Below, in pieces: positions 16,493 to 25,200 of a stretch of DNA of 64,000 nt. A model generated the notes under the pieces. That model searched no databases. It worked only from the letters and a program-made list of their open reading frames with translations, and had not been told where the DNA came from. The DNA is from Dinoroseobacter sp049801095 (GTDB taxonomy: Bacteria; Pseudomonadota; Alphaproteobacteria; Rhodobacterales; Rhodobacteraceae): NCBI RefSeq assembly GCF_049801095.1, contig NZ_JBNAGH010000003.1, positions 558,001 through 622,000 of the forward strand, given 5' to 3'. Within the stretch, counting starts at the first letter, position 1. Every line of letters begins with the position of its first letter. The position numbers and the translations under genes were made by a program.

Positions 16493-17254
16493 TTACTCGG
16501 AGGTCGGCTCATCCGGCTTGGGACGCCGCATCAGCAGCCCCCAGATCACCACGCCCACATAGGCCAGGCACAGAATGACCAGCGTCGTCCAGGCAAAGGT
16601 GAAGACCGCCGCCACCACAGCCACGAACCCCACAAGGAAGAACTTCACATTCTCCCGCGAGACCCGCGTCGTCTTGAAGGACCATGTGGGGATGCGGCTG
16701 ATCATCAAAAGCCCGATGGCCATCATGTAGATCATGATCACCGGCCCCGGGAAGATCGGCGTATCGGCCACCGCGAAAGACGCGAACATCGGCAGCATCA
16801 CCAGCATCGCCCCGGCAGGCGCCGGCACCCCGGTGAAGAACTCCGACAGCTTGCTTGCCCCTTCATCCGCCTTGCTCGTCGCGTTGAACCGCGCCAGACG
16901 CACCACACAGCACACGGTGAAGACCAGAACCGAGATCCAGGCCGCGCTGCGCATATCCTGCAGGGCCCAGAAATAGATCAGGAGCGGCGGCGCCACCCCG
17001 AAATTCAGGAAATCCGCGAGACTGTCGAGCTCGGCCCCCATCTCGCTGTCACTGCCCAGCGCGCGCGCCAGACGGCCATCAAGCCCGTCCAGTACCGCGG
17101 CGAACAGGATCAAGAGCACCGCACGCTCGTAATTCCCATCCACACCGAACCGGATCGCCGTCACTCCCGCACAGATCGCAGCAACCGTCAGCATGTTCGG
17201 CAAAAGCTGAACGATAGCGAACTCCTTGCGGGGCTTGCGGGGCGGGCGGGTCAT
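16493..17254 (-). CDS. pssA: CDP-diacylglycerol-serine O-phosphatidyltransferase
   Basis: Makes phosphatidylserine from CDP-diacylglycerol and serine in the inner membrane. The 253-residue protein carries the CDP-alcohol phosphotransferase motif DGRLAR-X8-GAELDSLAD near residues 58-80, with all catalytic acidic residues present. Several hydrophobic segments follow. It lies just downstream of psd (4-bp overlap), the enzyme that uses its product, so the pair completes phosphatidylethanolamine synthesis. The stop lies about 210 bp from the scaffold gap. Confidence 0.93.
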   Translation of the reverse strand: MTRPPRKPRKEFAIVQLLPNMLTVAAICAGVTAIRFGVDGNYERAVLLILFAAVLDGLDGRLARALGSDSEMGAELDSLADFLNFGVAPPLLIYFWALQDMRSAAWISVLVFTVCCVVRLARFNATSKADEGASKLSEFFTGVPAPAGAMLVMLPMFASFAVADTPIFPGPVIMIYMMAIGLLMISRIPTWSFKTTRVSRENVKFFLVGFVAVVAAVFTFAWTTLVILCLAYVGVVIWGLLMRRPKPDEPTSE

Positions 17255-17937
17255 GCGAGCTGTTCCTCCGAAGCGGCGGCAGTCAGATCGGCGAGCACCG
17301 TCTCGCCCGCGACCATGGTCTGTCCGACCATGACCGAGGGCTCAACACCTTCGGGCAGATAGACATCGACCCGGCTGCCAAACCGGATCAGGCCAAAGCG
17401 GTCGCCGGTGGCCAAAGCCTCGCCGCCGGAGACAAAGCTCACAATACGGCGCGCCACCAGCCCGGCGATCTGGACCACCGCGACCTCGCGCCCATCGGCC
17501 ATCTCCAGGCAGAGCGAGTTGCGCTCATTATCCTCGGACGCCTTGTCCAGCGACGCGTTCAGAAACTTGCCCGGGCGGTAGGCCACCGCTTTGACCGTGC
17601 CCGGCACCGGCGCCCGGTTCACATGGCAGTTGAACACATTCATGAAGACACTCACCCGGGTCAGCGGCGTATCCGCCATGCCGAGCTCCGCAGGCGGTAC
17701 CGCAGGCTCGATCAGCGAGACAATGCCGTCCGCCGGGCTGATCACCAGCCCCGGGCGCGCGGGCGTGACCCGCTCGGGATCGCGGAAGAAATAGTAGCAC
17801 CAGACCGTCGCCCCAACGCCGATCCAACCCAACGGCTCCCAGAGCAGAAACAGCGCCAGCGCCACGGCGGCGAAGATCGCCACGAATTTCCGGCCCTCGG
17901 GATGCATGGGCTTGATGAAGGTATCGGTCATGCGCAT
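17251..17937 (-). CDS. psd: Phosphatidylserine decarboxylase proenzyme, small type
   Basis: Converts phosphatidylserine to phosphatidylethanolamine. The 228-residue protein is the short form of the family, with an N-terminal membrane segment (residues 18-45), FFRDPERVTP, and MNVFNCHVNRAPVPG. Self-cleavage to create the pyruvoyl group should occur within RFGSRVDV near residue 190. A second Met two codons in (17931) is an alternative start; the first has GGAG at a somewhat long spacing. It is first in a two-gene operon with pssA. Confidence 0.93.
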   Translation of the reverse strand: MRMTDTFIKPMHPEGRKFVAIFAAVALALFLLWEPLGWIGVGATVWCYYFFRDPERVTPARPGLVISPADGIVSLIEPAVPPAELGMADTPLTRVSVFMNVFNCHVNRAPVPGTVKAVAYRPGKFLNASLDKASEDNERNSLCLEMADGREVAVVQIAGLVARRIVSFVSGGEALATGDRFGLIRFGSRVDVYLPEGVEPSVMVGQTMVAGETVLADLTAAASEEQLA

Positions 17938-18337
17938 GGGCGCTTCGGGCTCCGTTCGGGGTCAACTGGCCCCCAGCGCTAGGGCCAAATCGGTGCCATT
18001 GCAACCGCGTTTGACGCCACGACACGGTCCGACCCCGCGGCAAAGCGCGAGCAGGTCGCAGGCCAAGCCCTTGACGCGGCGCGCATTCTGCCCCATCTAC
18101 GCCACAGCGAAACTGGTCCTGCCGCGTGAGCAGAGCCGTTGCCCCGGGATCAAGACCCTGCGACGGACACCAATTCGCCCCCTACCGGTTCCCATTCACG
18201 CCTGGGCCCTGCGGAGAGTTGACGGACAGGGGAGACGCCCCACCGCCCTTCGCACCCACCCGTGCCACGTGCCGCCCCGAGCGGGCCGCGTGGACCATTG
18301 CCTGCGCCGCAACGGCGCGGAAAGGACATGATCCTTC
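17938..18337. other. 400-bp spacer between divergent psd and DEAD-box helicase
   Basis: I find no convincing gene. A weak promoter-like pair on the plus strand is TTGACG at 18071-18076 with CATCTA 17 bp later. A small GGGG..CCCC hairpin lies near 18230. DEAD-box helicase genes often have long regulated leaders, which would fit this spacer, but nothing specific is visible. Confidence 0.5.
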
Positions 18338-19672
18338 ATGGATTTTGACATGCTGGGGCTCTCGCCCCGTCTCGTGGCTGGCCTCGCCGCCCAAAACATC
18401 ACCGACCCGACCCCGATCCAGACCCGGGCAATCCCCCATGGTCTGAACGGGCGCGACGTGCTCGGTCTCGCCCAGACCGGCACCGGCAAGACGGCAGCCT
18501 TTGGCCTGCCCCTGCTGGACAAGCTCTTGAAAGAGGGCACCAAGCCCGCTCCGCGTACCTGCCGGGGTCTGATCCTCGCGCCCACCCGTGAGCTGGTCAG
18601 CCAGATCTCCGACAGCCTGCGTGCCTTCACCGAGGGCAGCCATCTGCGGATCAACCTGATCGTGGGCGGGGTCTCCATCAATCCGCAGATCAAACGCCTG
18701 GAGAAGGGCGCGGATCTGATCGTGGCCACCCCGGGCCGTCTGATCGACCTCTTGGACCGCAAGGCCGTCCGCCTGTCGGAAACGCGTTTTCTGGTGCTGG
18801 ATGAGGCCGACCAGATGCTCGATCTGGGCTTCATCCACGCCCTGCGCAAGATCGCGCCGCTTCTGCCGAAGGAGCGCCAGACGATGCTCTTCTCGGCCAC
18901 GATGCCGAAACAAATGGAGGAGCTGAGCCGCGCCTATCTGACCGACCCGGTCCGGGTCGAGGTCTCGCCTCCGGGCAAGGTCGCCGACAAGATCACCCAA
19001 TCGGTGCATTTCGTGGAACAAAGCGACAAGCCCGCGACCCTCATCGAGCTCTTGGCCGCGCATCGCGACGAGCTGGCGCTGGTCTTTGCCCGCACCAAGC
19101 ATGGCTCGGACCGGCTGGCGCGCAAGCTCTCTGCTGCGGGCTATGAGGTCGCCGCAATCCACGGCAACCGCAGCCAGGGCCAGCGGGAACGCGCGCTCAA
19201 GGCCTTCCGCGAGGGCACGCTCAAGGTGCTGGTCGCCACAGACGTGGCCGCACGCGGGATCGACATCCCCGATGTGCGCTTCGTCTACAATTACGACATG
19301 CCGAACGTGCCCGAGAACTTCGTGCACCGGATCGGGCGCACCGCCCGCGCCGGGCGCGATGGACAGGCCGTGGCCTTTGTCGCGCCGGATGAGATGGGCG
19401 AGCTGCGCGCCGTGCAGAAGGTCATGGGCCTGACCCTTCCCGTGGCCGGCGGCACCCCGTGGGAGCGGGACGAGGAACGCGCCAAGCCCAAGCGCAACGG
19501 GGGCGGAGGCGGCGGACGTCGCCGCGGCGGTCCCGGTGGCGGACAGAAGCGCCAGGGCGCAGCCACGCCCAACCCGGGCCGCGCGGCCAAAGGCACAGGC
19601 GGGCCGGGCAAGGCCCCGGGCAAACCCGGCAACAAGCGGCGTCGGCCCCGCCGCGCGCGCAAGGCCGCCTAG
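18338..19672 (+). CDS. DEAD-box ATP-dependent RNA helicase, RhlE-like
   Basis: A 444-residue helicase with all core motifs: Q motif DPTPIQTRAIP, motif I AQTGTGKT, Ia PTRELV, TPGRLIDLL, motif II VLDEADQML, SAT, ATDVAARGID and HRIGRTARAG. The last about 75 residues are a basic, Gly-rich and Arg-rich tail after NGGGGGGRRRGG, probably an RNA-binding disordered extension. Likely roles are ribosome assembly or RNA decay. ATG at 18338 follows AAAGGACATGATCCTTC, where AGGA provides the ribosome-binding site. It is monocistronic, converging on a lipoprotein gene. Confidence 0.92.
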   Translation: MDFDMLGLSPRLVAGLAAQNITDPTPIQTRAIPHGLNGRDVLGLAQTGTGKTAAFGLPLLDKLLKEGTKPAPRTCRGLILAPTRELVSQISDSLRAFTEGSHLRINLIVGGVSINPQIKRLEKGADLIVATPGRLIDLLDRKAVRLSETRFLVLDEADQMLDLGFIHALRKIAPLLPKERQTMLFSATMPKQMEELSRAYLTDPVRVEVSPPGKVADKITQSVHFVEQSDKPATLIELLAAHRDELALVFARTKHGSDRLARKLSAAGYEVAAIHGNRSQGQRERALKAFREGTLKVLVATDVAARGIDIPDVRFVYNYDMPNVPENFVHRIGRTARAGRDGQAVAFVAPDEMGELRAVQKVMGLTLPVAGGTPWERDEERAKPKRNGGGGGGRRRGGPGGGQKRQGAATPNPGRAAKGTGGPGKAPGKPGNKRRRPRRARKAA

Positions 19673-19679
19673 ATCCCGC

Positions 19680-19699
19680 GCCCGCCTCAACAGGCGGGC
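19680..19699. terminator. Perfect 8-bp hairpin between convergent genes
   Basis: Arms GCCCGCCT and AGGCGGGC with loop CAAC lie just after the helicase stop and overlap the last codons of the lipoprotein gene. No clear T-tract is present on either side, so termination is plausible by position but not certain. Confidence 0.45.
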
Positions 19700-20199
19700 A
19701 ACGGCAGCCCTTCGGCACGCAGATCGACACGCGGCGCGACCGGCACAAAGGGCCGGTCCGGCGCGAGTTGGAGGAAGACATCCACGATCTGCGGCCCGTC
19801 CGGGGATGGACCCTCGCGACAGGGCGTGGCCGAGACCGACAGCTGTCCGGCTGTGTCTGGGTCCTCGGCCTTCAACGCCAGGATCGCCTGACGCGTTTCA
19901 TCCAACCGGGCCGCATCTTCGGGCGCCACTCCAAAGAGCCAGCGCGTGCCCTCTGCTGCGCGCTGCGCGTCGAGGATGAACTCTTCCGACACCTCCCGAC
20001 CATCAGGCGCCGCTGCGCGCAGCAGCATCACGGCCCCGTCCGGCGCCACGCGCAGACCTTCGGTTACATCCACCGCCACCGTCACCGCCGCCAGATCGCT
20101 GGAGAGCGGATCGAACCGCGCAAGCTCCACCATGCTCATCACAGGCACCTGCCCGCATCCGGCGAGCAGGCCCGCCACCAACACTGTCAAAACCCTCAT
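19687..20199 (-). CDS. Putative lipoprotein, unknown function
   Basis: A 170-residue predicted lipoprotein: the signal peptide MRVLTVLVAGLLAGC ends in a lipobox with Cys15, so the mature protein should be membrane-anchored. The body is acidic to neutral, with a second Cys pair near TPCREG and the extreme C-terminus. No domain is recognised. The start at 20199 has GAGG 4-5 nt upstream; six more in-frame codons exist but would spoil the signal peptide. It is divergent from the DUF2975 gene and converges on the helicase. Confidence 0.65.
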   Translation of the reverse strand: MRVLTVLVAGLLAGCGQVPVMSMVELARFDPLSSDLAAVTVAVDVTEGLRVAPDGAVMLLRAAAPDGREVSEEFILDAQRAAEGTRWLFGVAPEDAARLDETRQAILALKAEDPDTAGQLSVSATPCREGPSPDGPQIVDVFLQLAPDRPFVPVAPRVDLRAEGLPLPAC

Positions 20200-20265
20200 A
20201 GGCACCTCGCTAGACACGAATCATTTATTGTTTTACATTAAACTATCACTGCGAGGATTGAAAAT

Positions 20266-20787
20266 ATGGGATCTGAACTTCCCCCCTATCTGGGCCGTCT
20301 CTGCCGGGTCTTGTCCCATGGCTGCACTTTGGGCTGCCTCGCGCTGCTCGCCGCCTATGGCGTGGTTCTGATGGAGCCTGCGGCCTTCACGCCCCCTATC
20401 GAGACGGCAACGGGCCTCACCCCGACCAAGCGGGTGGCGCTGGCTTGTCTGACCGCGGTTCTATTCACTCCGGCGCTCATCGCGCTCTGGACGGCGCGGG
20501 GGCTCTTTGCCCGTTACGGACAGGGTGCCGTGTTCAGCACACAGAACGCCCAGGCGATCCGACGGATCGGGACAGCTCTGCTGGCCGGGACCGGGCTCGC
20601 CATCCTCGGGCGCACCCTCGCCGTGCTGATCCTGACCTATGACAACCCGCCCGGCGAACGTTCGCTGGCGGTGTCTCTGGCCAGCCATGACCTCTTGCTC
20701 GCCCTGCTCGGCGCCCTGCTGCTGGTGGTGGGCTGGGTCATGGCCGAAGCGACCCGGCAGGCCGACGAAAACCGGCTCTTTGTCTGA
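20266..20787 (+). CDS. DUF2975 family membrane protein
   Basis: A 173-residue inner-membrane protein with four hydrophobic segments (about residues 18-38, 56-78, 98-122, 134-158), matching the DUF2975 layout. Function is unknown. Family members usually sit directly upstream of a small XRE-type regulator, as here: the next ATG begins 2 nt after this stop. This suggests a membrane sensor and transcription-factor pair. AGGA lies 8 nt before the ATG. The upstream 66 bp are AT-rich, unlike the surroundings, and probably hold the promoter. Confidence 0.8.
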   Translation: MGSELPPYLGRLCRVLSHGCTLGCLALLAAYGVVLMEPAAFTPPIETATGLTPTKRVALACLTAVLFTPALIALWTARGLFARYGQGAVFSTQNAQAIRRIGTALLAGTGLAILGRTLAVLILTYDNPPGERSLAVSLASHDLLLALLGALLLVVGWVMAEATRQADENRLFV

Positions 20788-20788
20788 G

Positions 20789-21037
20789 ATGGGGATCGTC
20801 GTCACCCTCGATGTGATGCTGGCCCGGCGCAAGATGCGCTCCCGCGAGCTGGCGCGGCAGATCGGCATCACGGAACAGAATCTGTCCCTCCTGAAATCCG
20901 GCAAGGTGAAGGGCGTCCGGTTCGAGACCCTGGCCGCCATCTGTGCCGCGCTCGACTGCCAGCCCGGGGATCTGCTGGTCCATGAGGACGATCCCGCGCC
21001 CGCCGCCTCTGGCCAATTCTCCCCAACCGCTCCATAA
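20789..21037 (+). CDS. Small XRE-family helix-turn-helix regulator
   Basis: An 82-residue Cro/C1-type DNA-binding protein. The helix-turn-helix covers about residues 14-60: MRSRELARQIGITEQNLSLLK followed by SGKVKGVRFETLAAICAAL and CQPGDLL. The tail is short and Ala/Pro-rich. It is coupled to the DUF2975 gene (one base between stop and start). Homologues paired with DUF2975 proteins are presumed autoregulators. The target is unknown; the AT-rich region at 20221-20250 is the obvious candidate. Confidence 0.82.
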   Translation: MGIVVTLDVMLARRKMRSRELARQIGITEQNLSLLKSGKVKGVRFETLAAICAALDCQPGDLLVHEDDPAPAASGQFSPTAP

Positions 21038-21094
21038 CACCTATATATGCTCAGCGGCCCCGCCGTTTGCCCCCCTCACGACACGCAGGCTCCG

Positions 21095-22969
21095 ATGTCC
21101 AAGCCCGACAATCCCGTTGAACCGTTCAAGAAGGCCCTGGCTGAGGCGACCCGCGTGCTCGCCGATGATCCGGATATCGCCGTGACCTATTCGGTGGACC
21201 CGCCCGGCATGACGTCCGATGCCATGCGCCTGCCGCAGATCAGCCGCCGGATGACCCGGGATGAGGTGCTTTTTGCGCGCGGCACGGCGGATGCCTATGC
21301 GATGCGGCGCAAGTATCACGACGCGGGCACCCATGTGAAATACGAGCCCGCCGGGCAGATGGCGCGCGACCTTTACGAGGCGATGGAAACCGCCCGGTGT
21401 GAGGCCATGGGCGCGCGGGCCATGCCCGGCACCGCCGGCAATATCGACGCCAAGATCGAGGCCGAGGCGACCCGCAAGGGCTATGACCAGATCACCCAGG
21501 CCTCCGAGGCGCCTTTGGCCATCGCGGCAGGCTACCTGATCCGCCACCTTGCCACGGGCCGCGACCTGCCGGAGGGCGCGCAGAACGTCATGGATCTGTG
21601 GCGCGATCATATTGAGGATCAGTGCGCGGACACGCTCGCCTCCCTGCAGGAGGATCTGAGCGATCAGGCGGCCTTTGCCAAGCTCGCGCGTCAGATCATC
21701 GATGATCTGGGCTATGGCGATCAGCTCGGCGATGACCCCGACCAGCAGGAAGAGGAGTCAGAGGAGACCTCTGAGCAGGACGAACAGGAAGAGAGCGCCT
21801 CGGATGAGGGCAATGACGGGGACGAGCAGACCGAGCAAGGCGAGGCTGCCCCCGATCCGACGGACATGCAGGAGATGGACCCGGCCCAGGCCGAGGTCGC
21901 CATGGATGATTTCGCGGATATGGAGCTCGGAGAGGACGCTGAACTGCCCGAGGGCGAGGCCCCGCTCGATCCGCCCCCACCGCCCGCCCATTCCGATGCG
22001 GATCCGAATTACATCGTCTTCCAGACCGAGCATGATGAAGAGATCAAGGCCGAGGAACTGGCCGAAGCGGCCGAGCTCGAACGCCTGCGCGCCTATCTCG
22101 ACCAGCAGCTCGAACCCCTGAAGGGCGCGGTCTCGCGGCTCGCCAACAAGCTGCAGCGGCGGCTCCAGGCGCAGCAGAACCGCTCCTGGAAGTTCGACAT
22201 GGAGGAAGGCATCCTCGATGTGGGTCGTCTGGCCCGCGTGGTGGCGAACCCGACCACCCCGCTCAGCTTCAAGGTGGAGCAGGACACCGAATTCCGCGAC
22301 ACGGTGGTGACCCTGCTTCTGGACAATTCCGGCTCCATGCGCGGGCGCCCGATCTCCATCGCGGCGATCTGCGCCGATGTGCTCGCCCGCACGCTGGAGC
22401 GCTGCCAGGTCAAGGTGGAGATCCTCGGCTTCACCACCCGCGCCTGGAAAGGCGGGCTCAGCCGCGAGAAATGGCTCGCCGATGGCCGTCCGCAACAGCC
22501 CGGCCGCCTGAACGACCTGCGCCATATCATCTACAAGCAGGCCGACGCACCCATGCGCCGGACCCGGAACAATCTGGGCCTGATGATGAAAGAGGGACTC
22601 CTGAAGGAAAACATCGATGGCGAGGCGCTGGAATGGGCCCACCGCCGGATGCTCGCGCGGCCCGAGGCCCGCAAGATCCTCATGGTGATCTCCGACGGCG
22701 CGCCGGTGGATGATTCCACCCTCTCGGTGAATCCGGCCAATTACCTCGAAAAGCACCTGCGCGATGTGATCGCCATGGTCGAGAAACGCCGCGCGGTGGA
22801 GCTTATCGCCATCGGCATCGGCCATGACGTGACCCGTTACTATGACCGGGCCGTGACCATCACGGATGTGGAGCAGCTCGCCGGGGCCATGACCGAACAG
22901 CTCGCCGCGCTCTTTGACACCAATCCCCGCGCCCGGGCGCGGGTCATGGGCATGAAACGCGCGGGCTAA
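21095..22969 (+). CDS. cobT: Cobaltochelatase subunit CobT
   Basis: The MIDAS-containing partner of CobS in aerobic cobalt insertion. The 624-residue protein has an N-terminal domain, a long acidic linker at about residues 205-310 (Glu/Asp/Gln-rich, then a Pro run), and a C-terminal von Willebrand A domain with MIDAS motif DNSGSMRG near residue 409. ATG at 21095 fits the family N-terminus MSKPDNPVEPFKKAL; the upstream 16 codons are not conserved. It is separated from cobS by seven genes and a scaffold gap, whereas the two are usually close in related genomes. Confidence 0.93.
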   Translation: MSKPDNPVEPFKKALAEATRVLADDPDIAVTYSVDPPGMTSDAMRLPQISRRMTRDEVLFARGTADAYAMRRKYHDAGTHVKYEPAGQMARDLYEAMETARCEAMGARAMPGTAGNIDAKIEAEATRKGYDQITQASEAPLAIAAGYLIRHLATGRDLPEGAQNVMDLWRDHIEDQCADTLASLQEDLSDQAAFAKLARQIIDDLGYGDQLGDDPDQQEEESEETSEQDEQEESASDEGNDGDEQTEQGEAAPDPTDMQEMDPAQAEVAMDDFADMELGEDAELPEGEAPLDPPPPPAHSDADPNYIVFQTEHDEEIKAEELAEAAELERLRAYLDQQLEPLKGAVSRLANKLQRRLQAQQNRSWKFDMEEGILDVGRLARVVANPTTPLSFKVEQDTEFRDTVVTLLLDNSGSMRGRPISIAAICADVLARTLERCQVKVEILGFTTRAWKGGLSREKWLADGRPQQPGRLNDLRHIIYKQADAPMRRTRNNLGLMMKEGLLKENIDGEALEWAHRRMLARPEARKILMVISDGAPVDDSTLSVNPANYLEKHLRDVIAMVEKRRAVELIAIGIGHDVTRYYDRAVTITDVEQLAGAMTEQLAALFDTNPRARARVMGMKRAG

Positions 22970-23015
22970 CCCGGCCCGCAGGGAGCGCCACGTCCCATCT
23001 GCGCGCGCCCTCCCC

Positions 23016-23037
23016 TTCATTGTTCCCCAAATACTCA
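23016..23037 (-). repeat. Intergenic repeat copy 2
   Basis: Reads TTCATTGTTCCCCAAATACTCA, 19-20 of 22 bases identical to copy 1a. It is preceded by CCCATCTGCGCGCGCC, which resembles the flank of copy 4 (CCCACATCCGCGCGCC). It lies between cobT and the EEP-family gene. Confidence 0.8.
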
Positions 23038-23129
23038 TATCCTGACCGTGCCGCCGCGTCTCCCGCAGGACCGGCGCGCGACGGATCCAGCTGTGCTACC
23101 CTGAGCCCAGTCTCCAGAGGATCCGTTTC

Positions 23130-24257
23130 ATGACCAAATTCCGCCTGTGCAGCTTCAATATCGAGAACCTCTTCACACGGTTCGATTTCTCGGCCTTCTC
23201 CGACCCGGATGCGGCCCGCTACCTCTCGCCCATCGTGCAGTTCTACGGCGATTTCGGCGATGACGACCTGTCGAAATTCGAGGCGTTCAAACGCATGGTC
23301 GAGACTGCGGCCATCTCCCAAGACGATGACAAGCGTCAGCAAACCGCCCTCGCCATCGCCGAGGCCGACGCGCATTTCTATTGCCTGCAAGAGGTTGAAG
23401 GCTTCGATCCCCTGAGCCGCTTTCTCGAGGCCTACGTGAAGAAGACCATGGGGGAGAGCTTCCACAACCGCGTGCTCCATGAGGGCAATGATGTCCGTGG
23501 GATTGATGTGGCCGCGATCTCAGTGCGCAAATTCCCCTTCTACAGCCGCAGCCACGCCTGGCTCACCGGCTCGGTGATCGATGACACGGAGACGGGCAAG
23601 GCCCTGCTCGACGCTTATCCGCTCGCCAAGACGCGAGCCCGGTCCTTGCGCGCCTCCCGGGTCTTCCGGCGCGACTGCCTCGAGCTGGAACTGGCCGTGG
23701 GTGACGCGACCCTGTCCCTCTTCAACTGCCATTTCAAATCCATGGGCGGGCGCGACGCAGAGAAGTCCCTCGCCACCCGCCAGACCGAAGCGATCCTCGT
23801 CCGCGAACTGATCACCCGGAAATTCGAGGAACCGGCCACAGCACTCTGGGCGATTTGCGGCGATCTCAACGATGCGCTCGACTACCGCTTTGTCAGCTCT
23901 GTCCAACAGCCCGATGGCAGCTTCAACGAGACCCAGAAGGACAAACCACCCTCGGGCGAGGACAGCTCCGGCATCGCCCCCCTGCTGGAGGATGGGTTCG
24001 GCATCAACCTCGTCGCCGCGCTTCCCGAGGCCGACCGCTGGACCCACTACTACGCAGGCGGACGCTCCAAGACCCAGCTCGACTATATCATCGCCTCCCC
24101 CGCCCTTGCGGACCGAGTACGCAGCACGCCGGAGATCATCCGCGCGGGCATGCCCCACCGGGTCCCGAACCTAGCAACCGCGCGTTATCCCCGGATCGGC
24201 TGGGACCGCCCCAAGGCCAGCGACCATTGCCCGGTGGTGGTCGAGTTCGACATCTAG
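23130..24257 (+). CDS. Endonuclease/exonuclease/phosphatase family protein
   Basis: A 375-residue enzyme of the metal-dependent EEP fold. SFNIENLF at residues 8-15 is the first conserved Asn/Glu block, CLQEVEGF near residue 90 holds the catalytic Glu, ICGDLNDALD near residue 247 the Asp-x-Asn motif, and SDHCPVVVEF at the C-terminus the Ser-Asp-His motif. Substrate could be nucleic acid or a phosphoester; nothing in context decides. The TAG stop sits in a CTAG shared with the convergent haloalkane dehalogenase gene. Confidence 0.85.
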   Translation: MTKFRLCSFNIENLFTRFDFSAFSDPDAARYLSPIVQFYGDFGDDDLSKFEAFKRMVETAAISQDDDKRQQTALAIAEADAHFYCLQEVEGFDPLSRFLEAYVKKTMGESFHNRVLHEGNDVRGIDVAAISVRKFPFYSRSHAWLTGSVIDDTETGKALLDAYPLAKTRARSLRASRVFRRDCLELELAVGDATLSLFNCHFKSMGGRDAEKSLATRQTEAILVRELITRKFEEPATALWAICGDLNDALDYRFVSSVQQPDGSFNETQKDKPPSGEDSSGIAPLLEDGFGINLVAALPEADRWTHYYAGGRSKTQLDYIIASPALADRVRSTPEIIRAGMPHRVPNLATARYPRIGWDRPKASDHCPVVVEFDI

Positions 24258-25144
24258 GCCCCGCCGCGCAGACCCAGCACGAAGGCGCGCAAGGCCGCGA
24301 CGATCTCATCGGGGCTGTCCTCCTGGAGGAAATGACTGCCCGGCACGGTGACCTCGGTCTGGTTCGGCCAGGCCCGGCAAGCCTCCCGCTGAGGTCCCAC
24401 GAGGATCGAGCCGGGCTCGGCGTTGACAAAGAGCTTCGGCACGGGGCTCTGCGCGAGCCAATCCGCGTAGCGGGCGACAATCGCCGCGATCTCGGGCGGC
24501 TCCCCGCCAATCGGGATCTGCCGGGGCCAATCGAGCATGGGCCAACGGTCCTCTGGCCGCAGAAACGGCGCGCGGTACTGCGCCATCTCCTCCGGGCTCA
24601 GGTCTCGCAGGATCGACGCGGGCAGGATCTTTTCGACAAAGGCGTTCTTCTCCAGAACGATAGCCTCCCCCGCCGGACTGCGCATGGCCTGAAAGATCCC
24701 CCGCGCCGCCTCGGGCCAGGCCTCCCAATCGGGCACTGGCGCGGTGATCGCCTCCATATAGGCGATGCCCTGGACTGCCTCCGGACGGGCCTGCGCCCAA
24801 TCAAACCCCAGGGCCGAGCCCCAGTCATGGAGGACGAGCACCGCTTCACCCTTCACACCCAGCACGTCCCACGCCTCCGCCAGATAGCCCGCATGGGTCG
24901 CGAAATCATAGCGCATGGGACCCGAGCCCGGCAGCTTGTCACTCTGCCCCATACCGATGAGATCCACCGCAATGCAGCGCCCCAGATCCGCGAGCTGCGG
25001 CAGGATATTGCGCCACAGATAGCGGGAGGTCGGATTGCCATGCTGGAAGAGGATCGGCGCGCCGCGCCCCATTTCCGTATAGGCCACACGGAGACCGCGC
25101 ACCTCCACCCAGGAGGTCTTCATCGGCCCAGGCTCGATTGCCAT
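24254..25144 (-). CDS. Haloalkane dehalogenase, subfamily HLD-II
   Basis: Hydrolyses haloalkanes to alcohols and halide. In the 296-residue alpha/beta hydrolase the catalytic residues can be placed: nucleophile Asp107 with Trp108 in HDWGSALGF, Asn37 in HGNPTSRYLWRN as the second halide ligand, Glu131 in YMEAI as the acid, and His271 in GSHFLQEDSPDEI. This set and spacing match DhaA/LinB-type enzymes almost exactly. The start ATG at 25144 has no strong Shine-Dalgarno. It is monocistronic and divergent from aminopeptidase P. Confidence 0.92.
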   Translation of the reverse strand: MAIEPGPMKTSWVEVRGLRVAYTEMGRGAPILFQHGNPTSRYLWRNILPQLADLGRCIAVDLIGMGQSDKLPGSGPMRYDFATHAGYLAEAWDVLGVKGEAVLVLHDWGSALGFDWAQARPEAVQGIAYMEAITAPVPDWEAWPEAARGIFQAMRSPAGEAIVLEKNAFVEKILPASILRDLSPEEMAQYRAPFLRPEDRWPMLDWPRQIPIGGEPPEIAAIVARYADWLAQSPVPKLFVNAEPGSILVGPQREACRAWPNQTEVTVPGSHFLQEDSPDEIVAALRAFVLGLRGGA

Positions 25145-25200
25145 GGTAGTTTCCTCCCGAAACGCTATCTTACACGCTCTAGAACAAGACGTCGGACCTC

